A model generated the notes under the pieces. That model saw nothing but the letters and a program-made list of their open reading frames with translations, searched no databases and was not told where the DNA came from. Of a stretch of 64,000 nucleotides of DNA, positions 19,213 to 29,100 are shown piece after piece; position 1 is the stretch's first letter; each line of letters begins with the position of its first letter. This stretch comes from Gammaproteobacteria bacterium (GTDB taxonomy: Bacteria > Pseudomonadota > Gammaproteobacteria > Competibacterales > Competibacteraceae), in contig JADLEK010000010.1 in the NCBI GenBank assembly GCA_020846135.1, forward strand, positions 1 to 64,000, in the 5' to 3' direction. Position numbers and translations under genes: made by a program.

Positions 19213-19565
19213 ACTTCAACTTCTGGCCTTTTTCGCGCCGGCGCAGCAATCTGCCGGACTCAACGCCGGTGCGGGCGCGGTTTATTCGCACCGACACTCC
19301 GGGGAAAGGCGAGCTACGGGTGTCCTCGCCGCTGTGTCGGCTGGGCCGAGCGCCAGACAATGATATTTGTCTGGACAATGACTCGGTTTCCGGTTGCCAT
19401 GCCGAACTCTACCATTTGCCGGATGGCGCATTTCAGATCTGCGATCTCGATTCCACGAACGGCACCTGGGTTAACGGGAAACGCATCCGGGTCCAAATTC
19501 TGAACAGCAGCGATGTCGTAGAACTGGGTGAAGTACGCCTGCATTTTCGGATCGGCGATGCCTAA
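19209..19565 (+). CDS. FHA-domain protein 1
   Basis: A 118-residue protein that is essentially one FHA domain, a phosphothreonine-binding fold. Key residues are visible: LGRAPDNDICLDNDSVSGCHAEL, holding the GR and SxxH-like elements, and DLDSTNGTWVNGKRI with the conserved TNGT. The N-terminus is basic and aromatic (NFNFWPFSRRR). It overlaps the kinase stop by 4 bp, so translation is probably coupled, and it likely docks onto phosphorylated kinase or substrate. One oddity is C in place of R or K in SVSGCHAEL. Confidence 0.9.
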   Translation: MNFNFWPFSRRRSNLPDSTPVRARFIRTDTPGKGELRVSSPLCRLGRAPDNDICLDNDSVSGCHAELYHLPDGAFQICDLDSTNGTWVNGKRIRVQILNSSDVVELGEVRLHFRIGDA

Positions 19566-19595
19566 CCCGGCGGTTAGCGCCAGCGAGGAAAACTG

Positions 19596-20105
19596 ATGCC
19601 CCTGTATCGTGGCTTGAAGCAAGGATCATCGACGACGACTCCGCCGCCGCTCGATCCAACCCGGCGCGTAGCTCGGCCCAGTGGCAGACTGCGGCCCGGT
19701 TTGTCACCTGCCGCGACTGTTTCCGCTGTCGTCGCTCCGGTTGCAACCACCGATACCCTGATCAACCCGGTGGTCGGCTGGCTGGCGATTATTGCCGGCC
19801 CAGGGCGCGGAACGGTGTTGCCGTTAAGCTATGGCGTTAACGATATTGGTCGCGGGGCGGGCGCCAAGGTCCAGCTCGACTTCGGCGATACCGCCATCGC
19901 CCTCGAAAACCAGGCGGCCATTATCTATACCGCCGGTTCCCGCCATTTCTATTTGCAGTCAGTCACTGCAGAAACCCGGCACAATGGTCAACCCGCGTCG
20001 GCATCCGTAGCTCTGACCAGTGGCGACCTCCTGCAATTGGGACAGACCCGGCTCAGATTCGTCTCTTTGTGCGGGCCGGATTTTGACTGGCGCGATAACG
20101 ACTGA
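19596..20105 (+). CDS. FHA-like protein 2
   Basis: A 169-residue protein with a disordered, basic, Pro/Thr-rich N-terminus (about 1-65) and a C-terminal FHA-like fold (about 68-160: GRGTVLPLSYGVNDIGRG, then HNGQPAS, then GDLLQLGQTRLRFV). The typical phosphothreonine-contacting serine and the TNG turn are degenerate, so phosphopeptide binding may be weak or absent. GAGGAAAAC precedes the ATG. It sits between an FHA protein and a phosphatase on the same strand, 30 and 15 bp away, implying one operon. Confidence 0.75.
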   Translation: MPLYRGLKQGSSTTTPPPLDPTRRVARPSGRLRPGLSPAATVSAVVAPVATTDTLINPVVGWLAIIAGPGRGTVLPLSYGVNDIGRGAGAKVQLDFGDTAIALENQAAIIYTAGSRHFYLQSVTAETRHNGQPASASVALTSGDLLQLGQTRLRFVSLCGPDFDWRDND

Positions 20106-20120
20106 CGCTGGGGACGCAAC

Positions 20121-20930
20121 ATGGCGGCCTGGGTTCACGATGAAGGGATGGCGCAGGGTAGCCGGTCCCAGCAGGAAGATGATTACGGAGTCTTCGAGCT
20201 GCCGCCCGAACTGGAAGCCGGGGATTTGCTCTTGGTGCTGGCCGATGGCATGGGCGGCGAGCGCGGTGGGGCCAGGGCCAGCGCTCTGGCCGTCCGGGCG
20301 TTCGTGGAAACCTATGACATGGTGCCCGGTTCCACCATTCCCGAGCGGCTGGAGTGTACCCTGACTCATGTCAATGAGCGGATGCGCTGGGAAGCTGCAA
20401 CCGACCCGGACGGTCTCGACGGAATGGGTTGCACGCTGCTGGCGGTGGTGCTGGCCGGCGAGGGGTTGTACTGGATCAGCGTGGGCGACTCACCACTGTG
20501 GCTGTGGCGGGCAGGGCGACTGCACCGATTGAATCAGGATCACGCCTATCGCAGCATCCTGGCGCAGCAGGTTTATGACGGGGAAATCAGCGCCATCGAT
20601 GCCGCCCATCATCCTGACCGCAATGCCTTGATCAGCGCCGTCACCGGCCACTCGATGGAACTGGTGGATTTGCCGCGCCAGGCCCATACGCTGGAGCGCG
20701 ATGATCAGATTCTGCTGGCCAGCGATGGAATTTTGACGCTCAGCGAGGCCGAAATCGCGGACGTGCTGGACAGCGTTCGAGGCAGGGAATCGCCTTGCCA
20801 ACGGTTACTGATGGCAGTGGCGGCTTGCCAGCGCCCTCAACAGGACAACGTCACCGTATTATGGGCGCAGTCTGCGGCATTCCGGTTTGCGCCGTGGTGG
20901 CAGCGGTTATGGCGCCGGGGACGCGGATAG
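20121..20930 (+). CDS. PP2C-family protein phosphatase
   Basis: Metal-dependent Ser/Thr phosphatase of 269 residues, presumably reversing the kinase encoded at the head of this operon. Metal and phosphate ligands of the family are visible: RSQQEDDYG, LADGMGGERGG, GMGCTLLAV, SVGDSPLWLWR, LASDGILTL and the closing QDNVTVLW. The C-terminus ([14 protein letters not shown]) is basic and aromatic and may touch the membrane. The last 80 bp overlap the convergent phosphatase gene on the other strand, an unusually long 3' overlap. Confidence 0.92.
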   Translation: MAAWVHDEGMAQGSRSQQEDDYGVFELPPELEAGDLLLVLADGMGGERGGARASALAVRAFVETYDMVPGSTIPERLECTLTHVNERMRWEAATDPDGLDGMGCTLLAVVLAGEGLYWISVGDSPLWLWRAGRLHRLNQDHAYRSILAQQVYDGEISAIDAAHHPDRNALISAVTGHSMELVDLPRQAHTLERDDQILLASDGILTLSEAEIADVLDSVRGRESPCQRLLMAVAACQRPQQDNVTVLWAQSAAFRFAPWWQRLWRRGRG

Positions 20931-21618
20931 CCGGAACGGTCCCGCCCAGCCACTGCAACAGATCAGTCGGCTGGCTGAGAACGCCCGCAGCGCCCCATTC
21001 GTGCGGGCGATCTTCTGCATCCAGATAACCAAACTCCGCCGCCAGCGCGATCATGCCGGCCCGGTTGCCGGCTTGCACATCGCGCTCGGCGTCGCCCACA
21101 TACAGCGAGCGACCCGGATCAACTCCGGCCTGTTCACAGGCATACCACAGTGGTTCCGGATCCGGCTTGCGCTTGTCCAAGGTATCGCCGCTGACCACGC
21201 ACACCGCCCGCGCCCACAACCCTAGCGCCTTGAGCAACGGTTCGGTCAGAAACCCCGGCTTGTTGGTAACCACCCCCCACGGAATCGCCCGAGCCTCCAG
21301 ATGGGCCAGCACCTCGGCCATCCCGGGAAACAGCACGGTCTCAACCGCGATGAATTCCTGGTACAGCGCCAGAAACCGCTGATTGAGTTCGGCGTAAAGC
21401 GGGTGGTCAGCGTCAACGCCAAAGCTGGCTTTGAGCATGGCCGGCGAGCCGTGCGAGACCGTTGGGCGAATCAGGGCAAACGGCAATTCCAGTTCGCCTT
21501 GCTCCCGACGCAAGCGGTTCAACGCCGCCGCCAGATCGGGCGCAGTGTCGAGCAACGTTCCGTCCAGATCGAACAGGACGCAGACCGGCGGATCGGCGTG
21601 GTGGATCAATGGATTCAC
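20851..21618 (-). CDS. HAD phosphatase: MupP or phosphoglycolate phosphatase
   Basis: Haloacid-dehalogenase-type phosphatase with [14 protein letters not shown] (nucleophile Asp), GVVTNKP, KPDPEPL and [11 protein letters not shown] motifs. I choose the GTG at 21618 because its GTGA overlaps the ubiG stop, giving 255 residues; a start at 21639 is possible. The family covers phosphoglycolate phosphatase (Gph) and MupP, the MurNAc-6-phosphate phosphatase of pseudomonads. In Pseudomonas the homologue next to ubiG, mtaD, mtnA and gyrA is MupP, and an anmK gene lies in this window, so MupP is favoured. Sequence alone does not settle it. The C-terminal 25 or so residues overlap the PP2C gene. Confidence 0.85.
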   Translation of the reverse strand: MNPLIHHADPPVCVLFDLDGTLLDTAPDLAAALNRLRREQGELELPFALIRPTVSHGSPAMLKASFGVDADHPLYAELNQRFLALYQEFIAVETVLFPGMAEVLAHLEARAIPWGVVTNKPGFLTEPLLKALGLWARAVCVVSGDTLDKRKPDPEPLWYACEQAGVDPGRSLYVGDAERDVQAGNRAGMIALAAEFGYLDAEDRPHEWGAAGVLSQPTDLLQWLGGTVPAIRVPGAITAATTAQTGMPQTAPIIR

Positions 21619-22334
21619 GCTGCCGACTCCGGCTGGCAATACACCATGTAGTTCACCGCTACGCCCGGTCCCAGCCAGTAATTGCGGGTGATCGGGTTGT
21701 AGTGCAAGCCGGTTAGATCAAGCAGCCTAAGCTCGGACGCCCGCAACCAGCCGTCCAGTTCCGAGGGGCGGATGAATTTGTGGTAGTCATGGGTGCCTTT
21801 GGGCAGCAGCCGCAATACATATTCCGCGCCGATAATAGCGAACAGGTAGGATTTCGGGTTGCGGTTAATGGTAGAGAAGAAGAGATGGCCACCAGGTTTG
21901 ACTAGCCGTGCACAGGCCTGAATGGTCGAAGCCGGATCGGGGACATGTTCCAGCATCTCCATGCAGGTCACGACCTCGAAGCTGGCGGGTTCATTATCGG
22001 CCAGTTCCTCGGCAGTGATCCGGCGATAATCCAGCGTCACGCCCGATTCCAATTGATGCAGGCGCGCCACTGCCAGCGGCGCTTCGCCCATGTCGATGCC
22101 GAGGACTTGCGCCCCGCGCTGAGCCATGCTTTCGGCCAGAATGCCGCCGCCGCAGCCGATGTCCAGCGCCCGTTTCCCGGCCAGCCCGCCGACCCGCTGG
22201 TCGATGTAATCCAGCCGCAACGGGTTCAAATCGTGCAGGGGTTTGAATTCGCTGTCCGGGTCCCACCAGCGGCTGGCCAGCTCCTCAAACTTGCTGATTT
22301 CCTGCGCATCTACATTGGGATGAAGCGTGGTCAT
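21615..22334 (-). CDS. ubiG: Ubiquinone biosynthesis O-methyltransferase UbiG
   Basis: SAM-dependent methyltransferase carrying out the two O-methylations of ubiquinone synthesis. The 239-residue protein starts with the family's [19 protein letters not shown] and has the SAM-binding [25 protein letters not shown] and [14 protein letters not shown] motifs. It implies a ubiquinone-based respiratory chain. It is translationally coupled to the HAD phosphatase through a 4-bp GTGA overlap. The deaminase gene mtaD lies upstream on the same strand with a 161-bp gap. Confidence 0.96.
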   Translation of the reverse strand: MTTLHPNVDAQEISKFEELASRWWDPDSEFKPLHDLNPLRLDYIDQRVGGLAGKRALDIGCGGGILAESMAQRGAQVLGIDMGEAPLAVARLHQLESGVTLDYRRITAEELADNEPASFEVVTCMEMLEHVPDPASTIQACARLVKPGGHLFFSTINRNPKSYLFAIIGAEYVLRLLPKGTHDYHKFIRPSELDGWLRASELRLLDLTGLHYNPITRNYWLGPGVAVNYMVYCQPESAA

Positions 22335-22495
22335 GGCGGAGGGTTCCTGTGAAGTCAGTGGTAAGGTGATTGATCATAAAGGCCATACCGGGCGTCGATC
22401 ATCATTCCAGAACCGTGGCTAATATCCTTAGGTTTGGTCGAAGTGAACACCAAAGTGGGTATCATTTTTTCGGGAAATCCCCTAACGCCATGTGC

Positions 22496-23827
22496 TCAGG
22501 CAGCGATCCGGGTGCGCCAGTTCCGCGCCTTGCGAATAATTTCGTCCGAGTCAAGGGTCGTCAACCGGCGCTCGGTCAATACCCGCCGGCCCGCTACCCA
22601 GACATCGCTGACCTGCCGGCGGCTGACCGCGTAGACCAGTTGCGAGAGCGGGTGATAAACCGGCTCGGTTTCCAGTTCGCCGAGATCGACGGCGATCACG
22701 TCAGCAGATTTGCCTAACTCCAGCGAACCAGTTTTCGCCGCCAGTCCCAGCGCCCTGGCGCCGTTGAGGGTCGCCATCCGCAAGGTCCGCGCCGCAGGTA
22801 GTGCGCTGGCATCGCCGGCGATCCCCTTGCCGAGCAGCGCGGCGGTGCGCAATTCGCCAAACAGGTCGAGATCATTGTTACTGGCCGCCCCGTCGGTGCC
22901 GATCGCCACATTCACCCCCGCGGCATCCAGCCGGGCCACCGGGCAGAAACCGCTGGCCAGCTTGAGATTGGATTCCGGGCAATGAGCGACGTGAACCCCG
23001 GTCGTGGTGAGCCGTTCAATCTCGGCGGATTCAAGCTGGGTCATGTGGACGGCCAGCAACCGGGGCGACAGCAGCCCGATCTCATCCAGGCGTTGCAGCG
23101 GCCGGCAGCCGTGCCGGCTCTGAAATTCAGCGACTTCAGCGGCGGTTTCATGGACGTGAATATGCACCGGCAAGTTTAATTCCACCGCCAATCGCCCAAT
23201 TCGTTCTAGCGCCGGGGCCGATACCGTGTAGGTCGCGTGTGGGGCAAACGCGGTGTGCAGCAACGGTTCGGCTTGCAAGGCTTCATGCAGCGCCAAGCCC
23301 TTGCTTAGATACTCGTCCAGACTGCCGGCGTAGGCGGTCGGAAAGTCCAGTGCGGTCAAGCCAACGCAGGCGCGAATCCCGGCTTCACGGGCGACCTCGG
23401 CAGTGACCTCCGGGAAGAAATACATATCGTTGAAACAGGTCGTTCCGCCGCGCAGCAGTTCAGCCACCGCCAGTTGCGTTCCGTCACGGACGAAGTCCGA
23501 GTCCACCCAGCGCGCTTCCGCCGGCCAGATATGATCCTGTAACCAGCTCATCAGCGGCAAATCATCGGCTAGTCCCCGCAACAGGGTCATGCTGGCATGG
23601 GTATGGGCATTGATCAGGCCGGGCATCAGCACATGCCGGTTCAGCGTCAGGCAGGTTTCGGCCTGGTAGCGGGCGGCAGCTTCCGCCTGGGGTAACAGGG
23701 CGACAATCCGGCCACCGTCGATGGCGAGGGCATGATGCTCCAGCACCTGACCTTCCGGCTCAACCGGGATGATCCAGCGAGCATTGATCAGGGTGGCGAT
23801 GGTTTGGGGTATGCGGGATTCGGTCAT
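22496..23827 (-). CDS. mtaD: 5-methylthioadenosine/S-adenosylhomocysteine deaminase
   Basis: Amidohydrolase of 443 residues that deaminates MTA and SAH. Metal-binding residues are visible in GLINAHTHASMTLLRG, HIHVHETAAEV, LAVHMTQLESAEI and IGTDGAASNNDLDLFGE. It is the usual neighbour of mtnA and ubiG in pseudomonads; here mtnA lies across the ompA gene, on the other strand. The pair suggests MTA is first deaminated and then handled as the inosine form for methionine salvage, as described in Pseudomonas. Family members often carry vague TRZ/ATZ hydrolase names; the context supports MtaD. Confidence 0.9.
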   Translation of the reverse strand: MTESRIPQTIATLINARWIIPVEPEGQVLEHHALAIDGGRIVALLPQAEAAARYQAETCLTLNRHVLMPGLINAHTHASMTLLRGLADDLPLMSWLQDHIWPAEARWVDSDFVRDGTQLAVAELLRGGTTCFNDMYFFPEVTAEVAREAGIRACVGLTALDFPTAYAGSLDEYLSKGLALHEALQAEPLLHTAFAPHATYTVSAPALERIGRLAVELNLPVHIHVHETAAEVAEFQSRHGCRPLQRLDEIGLLSPRLLAVHMTQLESAEIERLTTTGVHVAHCPESNLKLASGFCPVARLDAAGVNVAIGTDGAASNNDLDLFGELRTAALLGKGIAGDASALPAARTLRMATLNGARALGLAAKTGSLELGKSADVIAVDLGELETEPVYHPLSQLVYAVSRRQVSDVWVAGRRVLTERRLTTLDSDEIIRKARNWRTRIAA

Positions 23828-23880
23828 GCAGGATTCTCCGGGGGAACGCCGGATGATAGCGGCAGGCGTTTTCAGAGGGC

Positions 23881-23907
23881 AAAAAAAACGCCCCGGAGAC
23901 CGGGGCG
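23881..23907 (-). terminator. Intrinsic terminator after ompA-like gene
   Basis: On the minus strand an 8-bp stem, CGCCCCGG/CCGGGGCG (23889-23907) with a 3-base loop, is followed by eight T residues. It lies 28 bp after the stop of the OmpA-family gene and 54 bp before the start of mtaD, so it insulates the two. Confidence 0.9.
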
Positions 23908-23934
23908 CGGATTGATGCAGAAAACGCCGGGTGC

Positions 23935-24558
23935 TTACTGGCTGATGACCTTATCCATCGCGGTCACGGTAATAACGACGCGGCGGTTCAGGGCGCGACC
24001 CGCCGGATTGTCCTTGCCGTTAGGCAGGGTGTTAGGCGCAACCGGATCAGCCTTGCCCATGCTTCGGGTGGTCATCAGCGAGCGGGATACACCCTTGGCG
24101 GCCAGGTAGCTGGCGACCGAATCGGCGCGGCGCTGGCCAAGGCGCAGGTTATAGGCATCAGTGCCCTTGCTGTCGGTATGGCCGACGATCAGGATCGAGG
24201 AAACCGAGGCTACCCGGCGCAGGTCAGCAGCCAGACGATTCAGGCGTTCGCTGGCGCTGGGCTTGATGTTGTACTTGTCGAAGTCAAACAAGGCGTCGGC
24301 ACCCAGGGTCAGGGTCTCGACAACCGGCTGTGCCGGGGGCGGCTCAACCGCAGCAATGCCGCCGCACTCAGGAACGTTCTTCTCGGCAGACCAATACGGG
24401 GTGCGAATGCAGTTACCGTAGGGATCCTTGACGATCTTGTCATAAGGATCTACCGCATAAATGCAGCCGTACTTGTTGATCGCGTGCGCCGGCAGCGCCG
24501 CGAACAGCATCATCGAAGCAGCCAAACCGAGGCTGAGCTTATTCAGGTTTACTTTCAT
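23935..24558 (-). CDS. OmpA-family outer-membrane lipid/peptidoglycan-binding protein
   Basis: Secreted 207-residue protein. The ATG at 24558 is chosen over upstream ones because it begins a clear signal peptide (MKVNLNKLSLGLAASMM to ALPAHA) and has GGGAG upstream. The middle holds four cysteines with short spacing (YGCIYAV, GNCIRTP, ECGG). The C-terminal OmpA/MotB-like domain (about 95-205) contains DFDKYNIKPSA, VGHTDSKGTDAYNLRLGQRRA and NRRVVI, the peptidoglycan-binding signature. There is no obvious N-terminal beta-barrel, so it is more like a periplasmic anchor than classical OmpA. It is monocistronic with its own terminator. Confidence 0.9.
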   Translation of the reverse strand: MKVNLNKLSLGLAASMMLFAALPAHAINKYGCIYAVDPYDKIVKDPYGNCIRTPYWSAEKNVPECGGIAAVEPPPAQPVVETLTLGADALFDFDKYNIKPSASERLNRLAADLRRVASVSSILIVGHTDSKGTDAYNLRLGQRRADSVASYLAAKGVSRSLMTTRSMGKADPVAPNTLPNGKDNPAGRALNRRVVITVTAMDKVISQ

Positions 24559-24648
24559 CGCTATACTCTCCCAACAGGCATTAAGAATTTCGGTGCATGA
24601 CGCCGACACATCAGGTCGCGAGAACCGGGTTGGTTGAACCGCCATCAT

Positions 24649-24912
24649 CCCTTCTCAACCAGCATACCCGAACGGCAACCACCGGTCATGGTGTGTAATG
24701 ATACAACACTGTGTCAGAATTGCAAAATAATGTTGTTCCAACAATAAATACCGACATTCTGCCCACTATCCCGGTATTTTGGCAAGAAATTTTTTGCGAT
24801 AATCTCCCATTGACCACCTTGAATCGTAAAAATACAACAGATCAAACGGGCTGTCGTTCCCGATATTTTTGACTGGCTCTTTATAAGCTGACGATCTTTA
24901 TGGCCGGCGATA
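24649..24912. promoter_or_regulatory. Divergent upstream region of ompA-like and mtnA
   Basis: This 350-bp gap between the two starts (24559-24912) is clearly more AT-rich than its surroundings, especially 24700-24860. It contains the inverted pair GACAACACTG.TGTCAG near 24705-24720. It must hold the promoters of both divergent genes. I could not assign a convincing -35/-10 pair and see no gene. Confidence 0.4.
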
Positions 24913-26004
24913 ATGACTGACGATCTTTTTATGACTGAATTGAATCCCCTGGCTGACGTCTCTGAACAAGTGTGTGCGGTGGTCTGGCGCGATAACGCCT
25001 TGGAACTGCTGGACCAGCGCCTGCTGCCCGGGGCGGTGCGCTATCAGCGCCTGACCACCGTGAATGAGACCGCTCGCGCCATTCGCGACATGGTGGTGCG
25101 TGGTGCGCCGGCTATCGGCATCGCCGTTGGTTATGGCGTGGTGCTGGCGGCGCGCGCCCGCTATGCTAAAGATCCGGCGGCCTGGCAAACCCGGATCAGC
25201 GTTGATCTGGCGCTGTTGGCCGACTCCCGCCCGACTGCGGTCAACCTGTGCTGGGCCTTGCAGCGGATGGAACGGTGCATGGATGGATTGGCAGGCGATC
25301 CGGCAGCAGCGTTGCTGGCCGAAGCGCGGGCGATTCATACCGAAGACATCGCTGCTAATCGGCGCATGGGTCAATTGGGCGCGGCCTTGCTAGGCGCGCG
25401 CGGATCAGTGCTGACCCATTGCAATGCCGGGGCGCTGGCGACCGGCGGCTATGGCACCGCGTTGGGGGTGATTCGCGCCGGTTATGCCGCGGGACTGATT
25501 GATCGGGTTTATGCCGATGAAACCCGGCCCTGGCTGCAGGGGGCGCGGTTGACCGCCTGGGAACTGGTTCAGGACCGGATTCCGACGACGCTGCTGGCCG
25601 ATGCGGCGGCGGCGGCGCTGCTGCGCCAAGGTCAGGTGCGCTGGGTGATCGTCGGGGCCGACCGGATCGCGGCTAATGGCGATGTCGCCAACAAGATCGG
25701 CACCTATCATCTGGCGCTGGCCGCCCGCTATCACGGGGTGCGATTCATGGTGGTGGCACCGACCTCGACCGTGGATATGAGTCTGGCTGACGGATCGGCG
25801 ATTCCCATCGAACAGCGCGCCGCCGAGGAACTACTGAGCCTGGGTGGGCAACCGGTCGCCGCAACCGGGGTCGAAGTCTGGAATCCGTCCTTTGACGTAA
25901 CCCCGGCGGAACTGGTCGATGCGCTGGTTACTGAACGGGGTGTGGCGCTTCAACCCGATGCCCGGCAACTGGCGCGACTGATGGCCAGCAGAGATTCGGA
26001 ATGA
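24913..26004 (+). CDS. mtnA: Methylthioribose-1-phosphate isomerase
   Basis: Converts methylthioribose-1-phosphate to methylthioribulose-1-phosphate in methionine salvage. The 363-residue protein has family signatures [40 protein letters not shown] (catalytic cysteine) and [18 protein letters not shown] (catalytic aspartate). It resembles eIF2B subunits but has the MtnA catalytic pair. An alternative ATG six codons downstream exists. Together with mtaD it covers part of MTA recycling; the later mtn genes are not in the window. Confidence 0.95.
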   Translation: MTDDLFMTELNPLADVSEQVCAVVWRDNALELLDQRLLPGAVRYQRLTTVNETARAIRDMVVRGAPAIGIAVGYGVVLAARARYAKDPAAWQTRISVDLALLADSRPTAVNLCWALQRMERCMDGLAGDPAAALLAEARAIHTEDIAANRRMGQLGAALLGARGSVLTHCNAGALATGGYGTALGVIRAGYAAGLIDRVYADETRPWLQGARLTAWELVQDRIPTTLLADAAAAALLRQGQVRWVIVGADRIAANGDVANKIGTYHLALAARYHGVRFMVVAPTSTVDMSLADGSAIPIEQRAAEELLSLGGQPVAATGVEVWNPSFDVTPAELVDALVTERGVALQPDARQLARLMASRDSE

Positions 26005-26110
26005 ACCGGGGTCAGTCGGGGATTGCGCCGGAAAATAGCCGATGAAACCCCCGTTATTCCGTTAGGATAGCTTGAACGACGCGAGCGTCGATATTGACTC
26101 AGGAGTTTGA

Positions 26111-29100
26111 ATGACCATGAAGAGAGCTGGCGACCGCACCAAGTGGGATCCCCTGGATAGCCGGGGCGACGGCCCGCTTGAAGCAGCATCGCCTACGCAT
26201 TATGTGGCCGTGGGCGCCTCGGCGGGCGGACTGGAAGCCATCGAGTCGTTTTTCAGTCACATGCCACCCGACAGCGGCCTAGGGTTCATCGTCATCCAGC
26301 ATCTGTCGCCGGATTATAAAAGCCTGATGGTGGAGTTGCTGTCCAAACGCACCCCCATGCCGGTCCATCGGGCCGAAGACGGGTTGTCGGTGTTGCCCAA
26401 CAACGTCTACCTGATTCCGCCCAAGAAGAACCTGACCATCTTTCACGGCAAGCTGCTGTTAAGCGAACAGGATCACAGCAAAGGCATCAAGTTGCCGATT
26501 GACGTGTTTCTGCGCTCGCTCGCCGAGGACCAAAGCGAGAAAGCCGTCGCGGTCATTCTGTCCGGCACGGGCAGCGATGGCACCCGTGGGCTGCGGGTGA
26601 TCAAGGAATACGGCGGCATGGTCATGGTCCAGGACGAGGAAAGCGCCAAGTTCAACGGGATGCCCCGTGCGGCGATCTCCACCGGCCTGGCCGATTTTGT
26701 GCTGCCGCCGGATCAGATGCCGGGACAACTGCTGTCCTTCTCCAAGCACCCGTACATTACTAAGGTCGAGCGTTCCGAAACCCTGTTGAGCGACGAGCAG
26801 GGCTTGACCCGGATCTTCGCCATCCTGCGCGAGAAGTGCAAAGTCGATTTCACCTTCTACAAACCGAGCACGGTCACCCGCCGCATCGAACGGCGGATGA
26901 CCATCAACCAGACCGACGACATCCGCGATTACGTCGCCTATTTATCTAACAATCCCGGCGAGGCGGTGGCGCTGTACCGGGAACTGTTGATCGGCGTGAC
27001 CAGCTTCTTCCGCGATCCGGACGCCTTCGATTGTCTGGTCCAGCACGGTCTGCCGGAGATTTTCAGAAGCGCCGGCAGTCGAGAAATCCGGTTCTGGGTG
27101 GCGTGTTGCTCGACCGGCGAGGAAGCCTACACCATGGCGATTCTGGCCCGCGAGTGCATGGAAATGCTCGGCACCTCCCATGACGTGAAAATTTTCGCCA
27201 CTGACATTGATCGCGACGCCATTCATTACGCCGCCAGCGGCAGCTTTCCCGAAAGCGTGGCCGCTGATATTTCGCCCCGGCTGCTGGCCAAGTATTTCTA
27301 CAAGAAAGACGATAACTTCCAGATCGCCCGCAACATCCGGGAAATGGTGGTGTTCGCCCAGCACAATCTGATCAAGGACCCGCCGTTCACCAACATCTCC
27401 CTGATCAGTTGCCGCAACATGATGATTTACCTGCAACCGATTTTGCAGCGCAAGGTGCTGGAATTCTTTAATTTCTCGCTCAATCCCGGCGGGATTCTGA
27501 TGCTGGGCACCAGTGAAACGACCGGGGATATGGCTGATTATTTCGAGTCCATCGCTCCGAAATGGAAGCTGTACCGCTCCAAGGGCCGCCTCAAGCCGCT
27601 GGCTGACGCGACTCATCTGCTTTCAGTCACCGACACCCGCACCCGCGATCTGCGCGGGCAATTCGCGGTCGCCCGCCGCGCCCTGCGCCTGGGCGAAGAG
27701 GAGCGGGTGCTGGAACGCTTTCTGGAAGCCGCCACCCATGACTACATTCCGCTGACCGTCATCGTCAATTCGCAGATGGAAGTGCTGCATGTGCTGGGTG
27801 ACGCCAGCAGTTATTTGAAATTGCCGTCGGGCAAAGTGGTCAACGACATTTCCAAAATGGCGGCCCGGGAGTTGGCTATTCCGCTGACCACTGGGATTCA
27901 GAAAGTATTCCGCCAGCACCAGGAACTGCGCTTCGCCAATATCCGCATGACCCAGGACAATGACGCCAGGATGGTGAATCTGCGGATTCGGCCCATGCCT
28001 GACAAAAAGGGTCAGGACCCACTAGTCGCCGTCTTTATTGAAGAGGTAAAGAAAGTCGAGTCCGTTGAATTGGACCCCACCACCGTCCAATCCTACGATC
28101 TGTCCCGTGAAGCCGAAGAACGGCTGCGCGATCTGGAGCAGGATCTGCAATTCACCCGTGAGAATCTGCAAGCTACCATCGAAGAATTGGAAACCTCCAA
28201 CGAGGAATTGCAGGCGACCAATGAAGAGTTGCTGGCGAGCAACGAAGAATTGCAGTCGACCAATGAGGAATTACAGTCGACCAATGAAGAGCTGTTCACG
28301 GTCAACACTGAATACCAGAGCAAGATTATCGAGTTGACCGAACTGAATAATGACGTGGACAATCTGCTGAGCGCGACCCAGATTGGCCAGTTGCTACTGG
28401 ATGAAAACCTGGAAGTGCGCCGATTTTCACCCAAGATCGCTCAAATCTTCAAGCTGCTGGACAGCGACATGGGGCGACCGATCACGCATCTTTCTCATTA
28501 CCTGCTCGGCTGCGACCCGATTCAGATGGTTCGGGAAGTCCAGACCACCGGCCAGTCGCTGGAACAGGAAGTCCACACCCAAGCGGGACGCTGGCACCTG
28601 ATGCGGGTGGTGCCGTACACCATCGGCCCCAGAGCCTTCTCCGGCACCGTTATTTCCTTTGTGGACATCACCGAAATCAAGCGGGCCGAGGCGGCCTTGC
28701 GGGAGTCGCTGCAACTGTTCACCGGCATCGCCAATTCCACGCCGACGCTGCTGTGGATGTCCGGCTTCGACAAGGGCTGCACCTGGTTCAACGAACCTTG
28801 GCTGGCGTTTACCGGGCGTACTCTGGCCCAGGAACAGGGCAATGGCTGGGCTGAAGGCGTCCATCCGGAGGATTTTGATCGCTGTCTGAAAATTTACGAG
28901 ACGGCGTTCGATCAGCGTCAACCTTTCACCATGGAATACCGCCTGCGCCGACATGACGGTGAATACCGCTGGCTTTACGATCAGGGCCACCCGCGCAGCA
29001 CCGAGGAGGGCTTCGCCGGCTATATCGGTGCTTGTCTGGACATTACTGAGCGCAAGCGGGCTGATGCCGCCCTCCATTCCGGCAGCGAAATGCTCTCGAC

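Noticed and set aside
17293..20930. Type VI secretion locus
   Set aside because: Kinase, FHA and phosphatase genes fit its regulators, but no structural secretion gene is present in the window.
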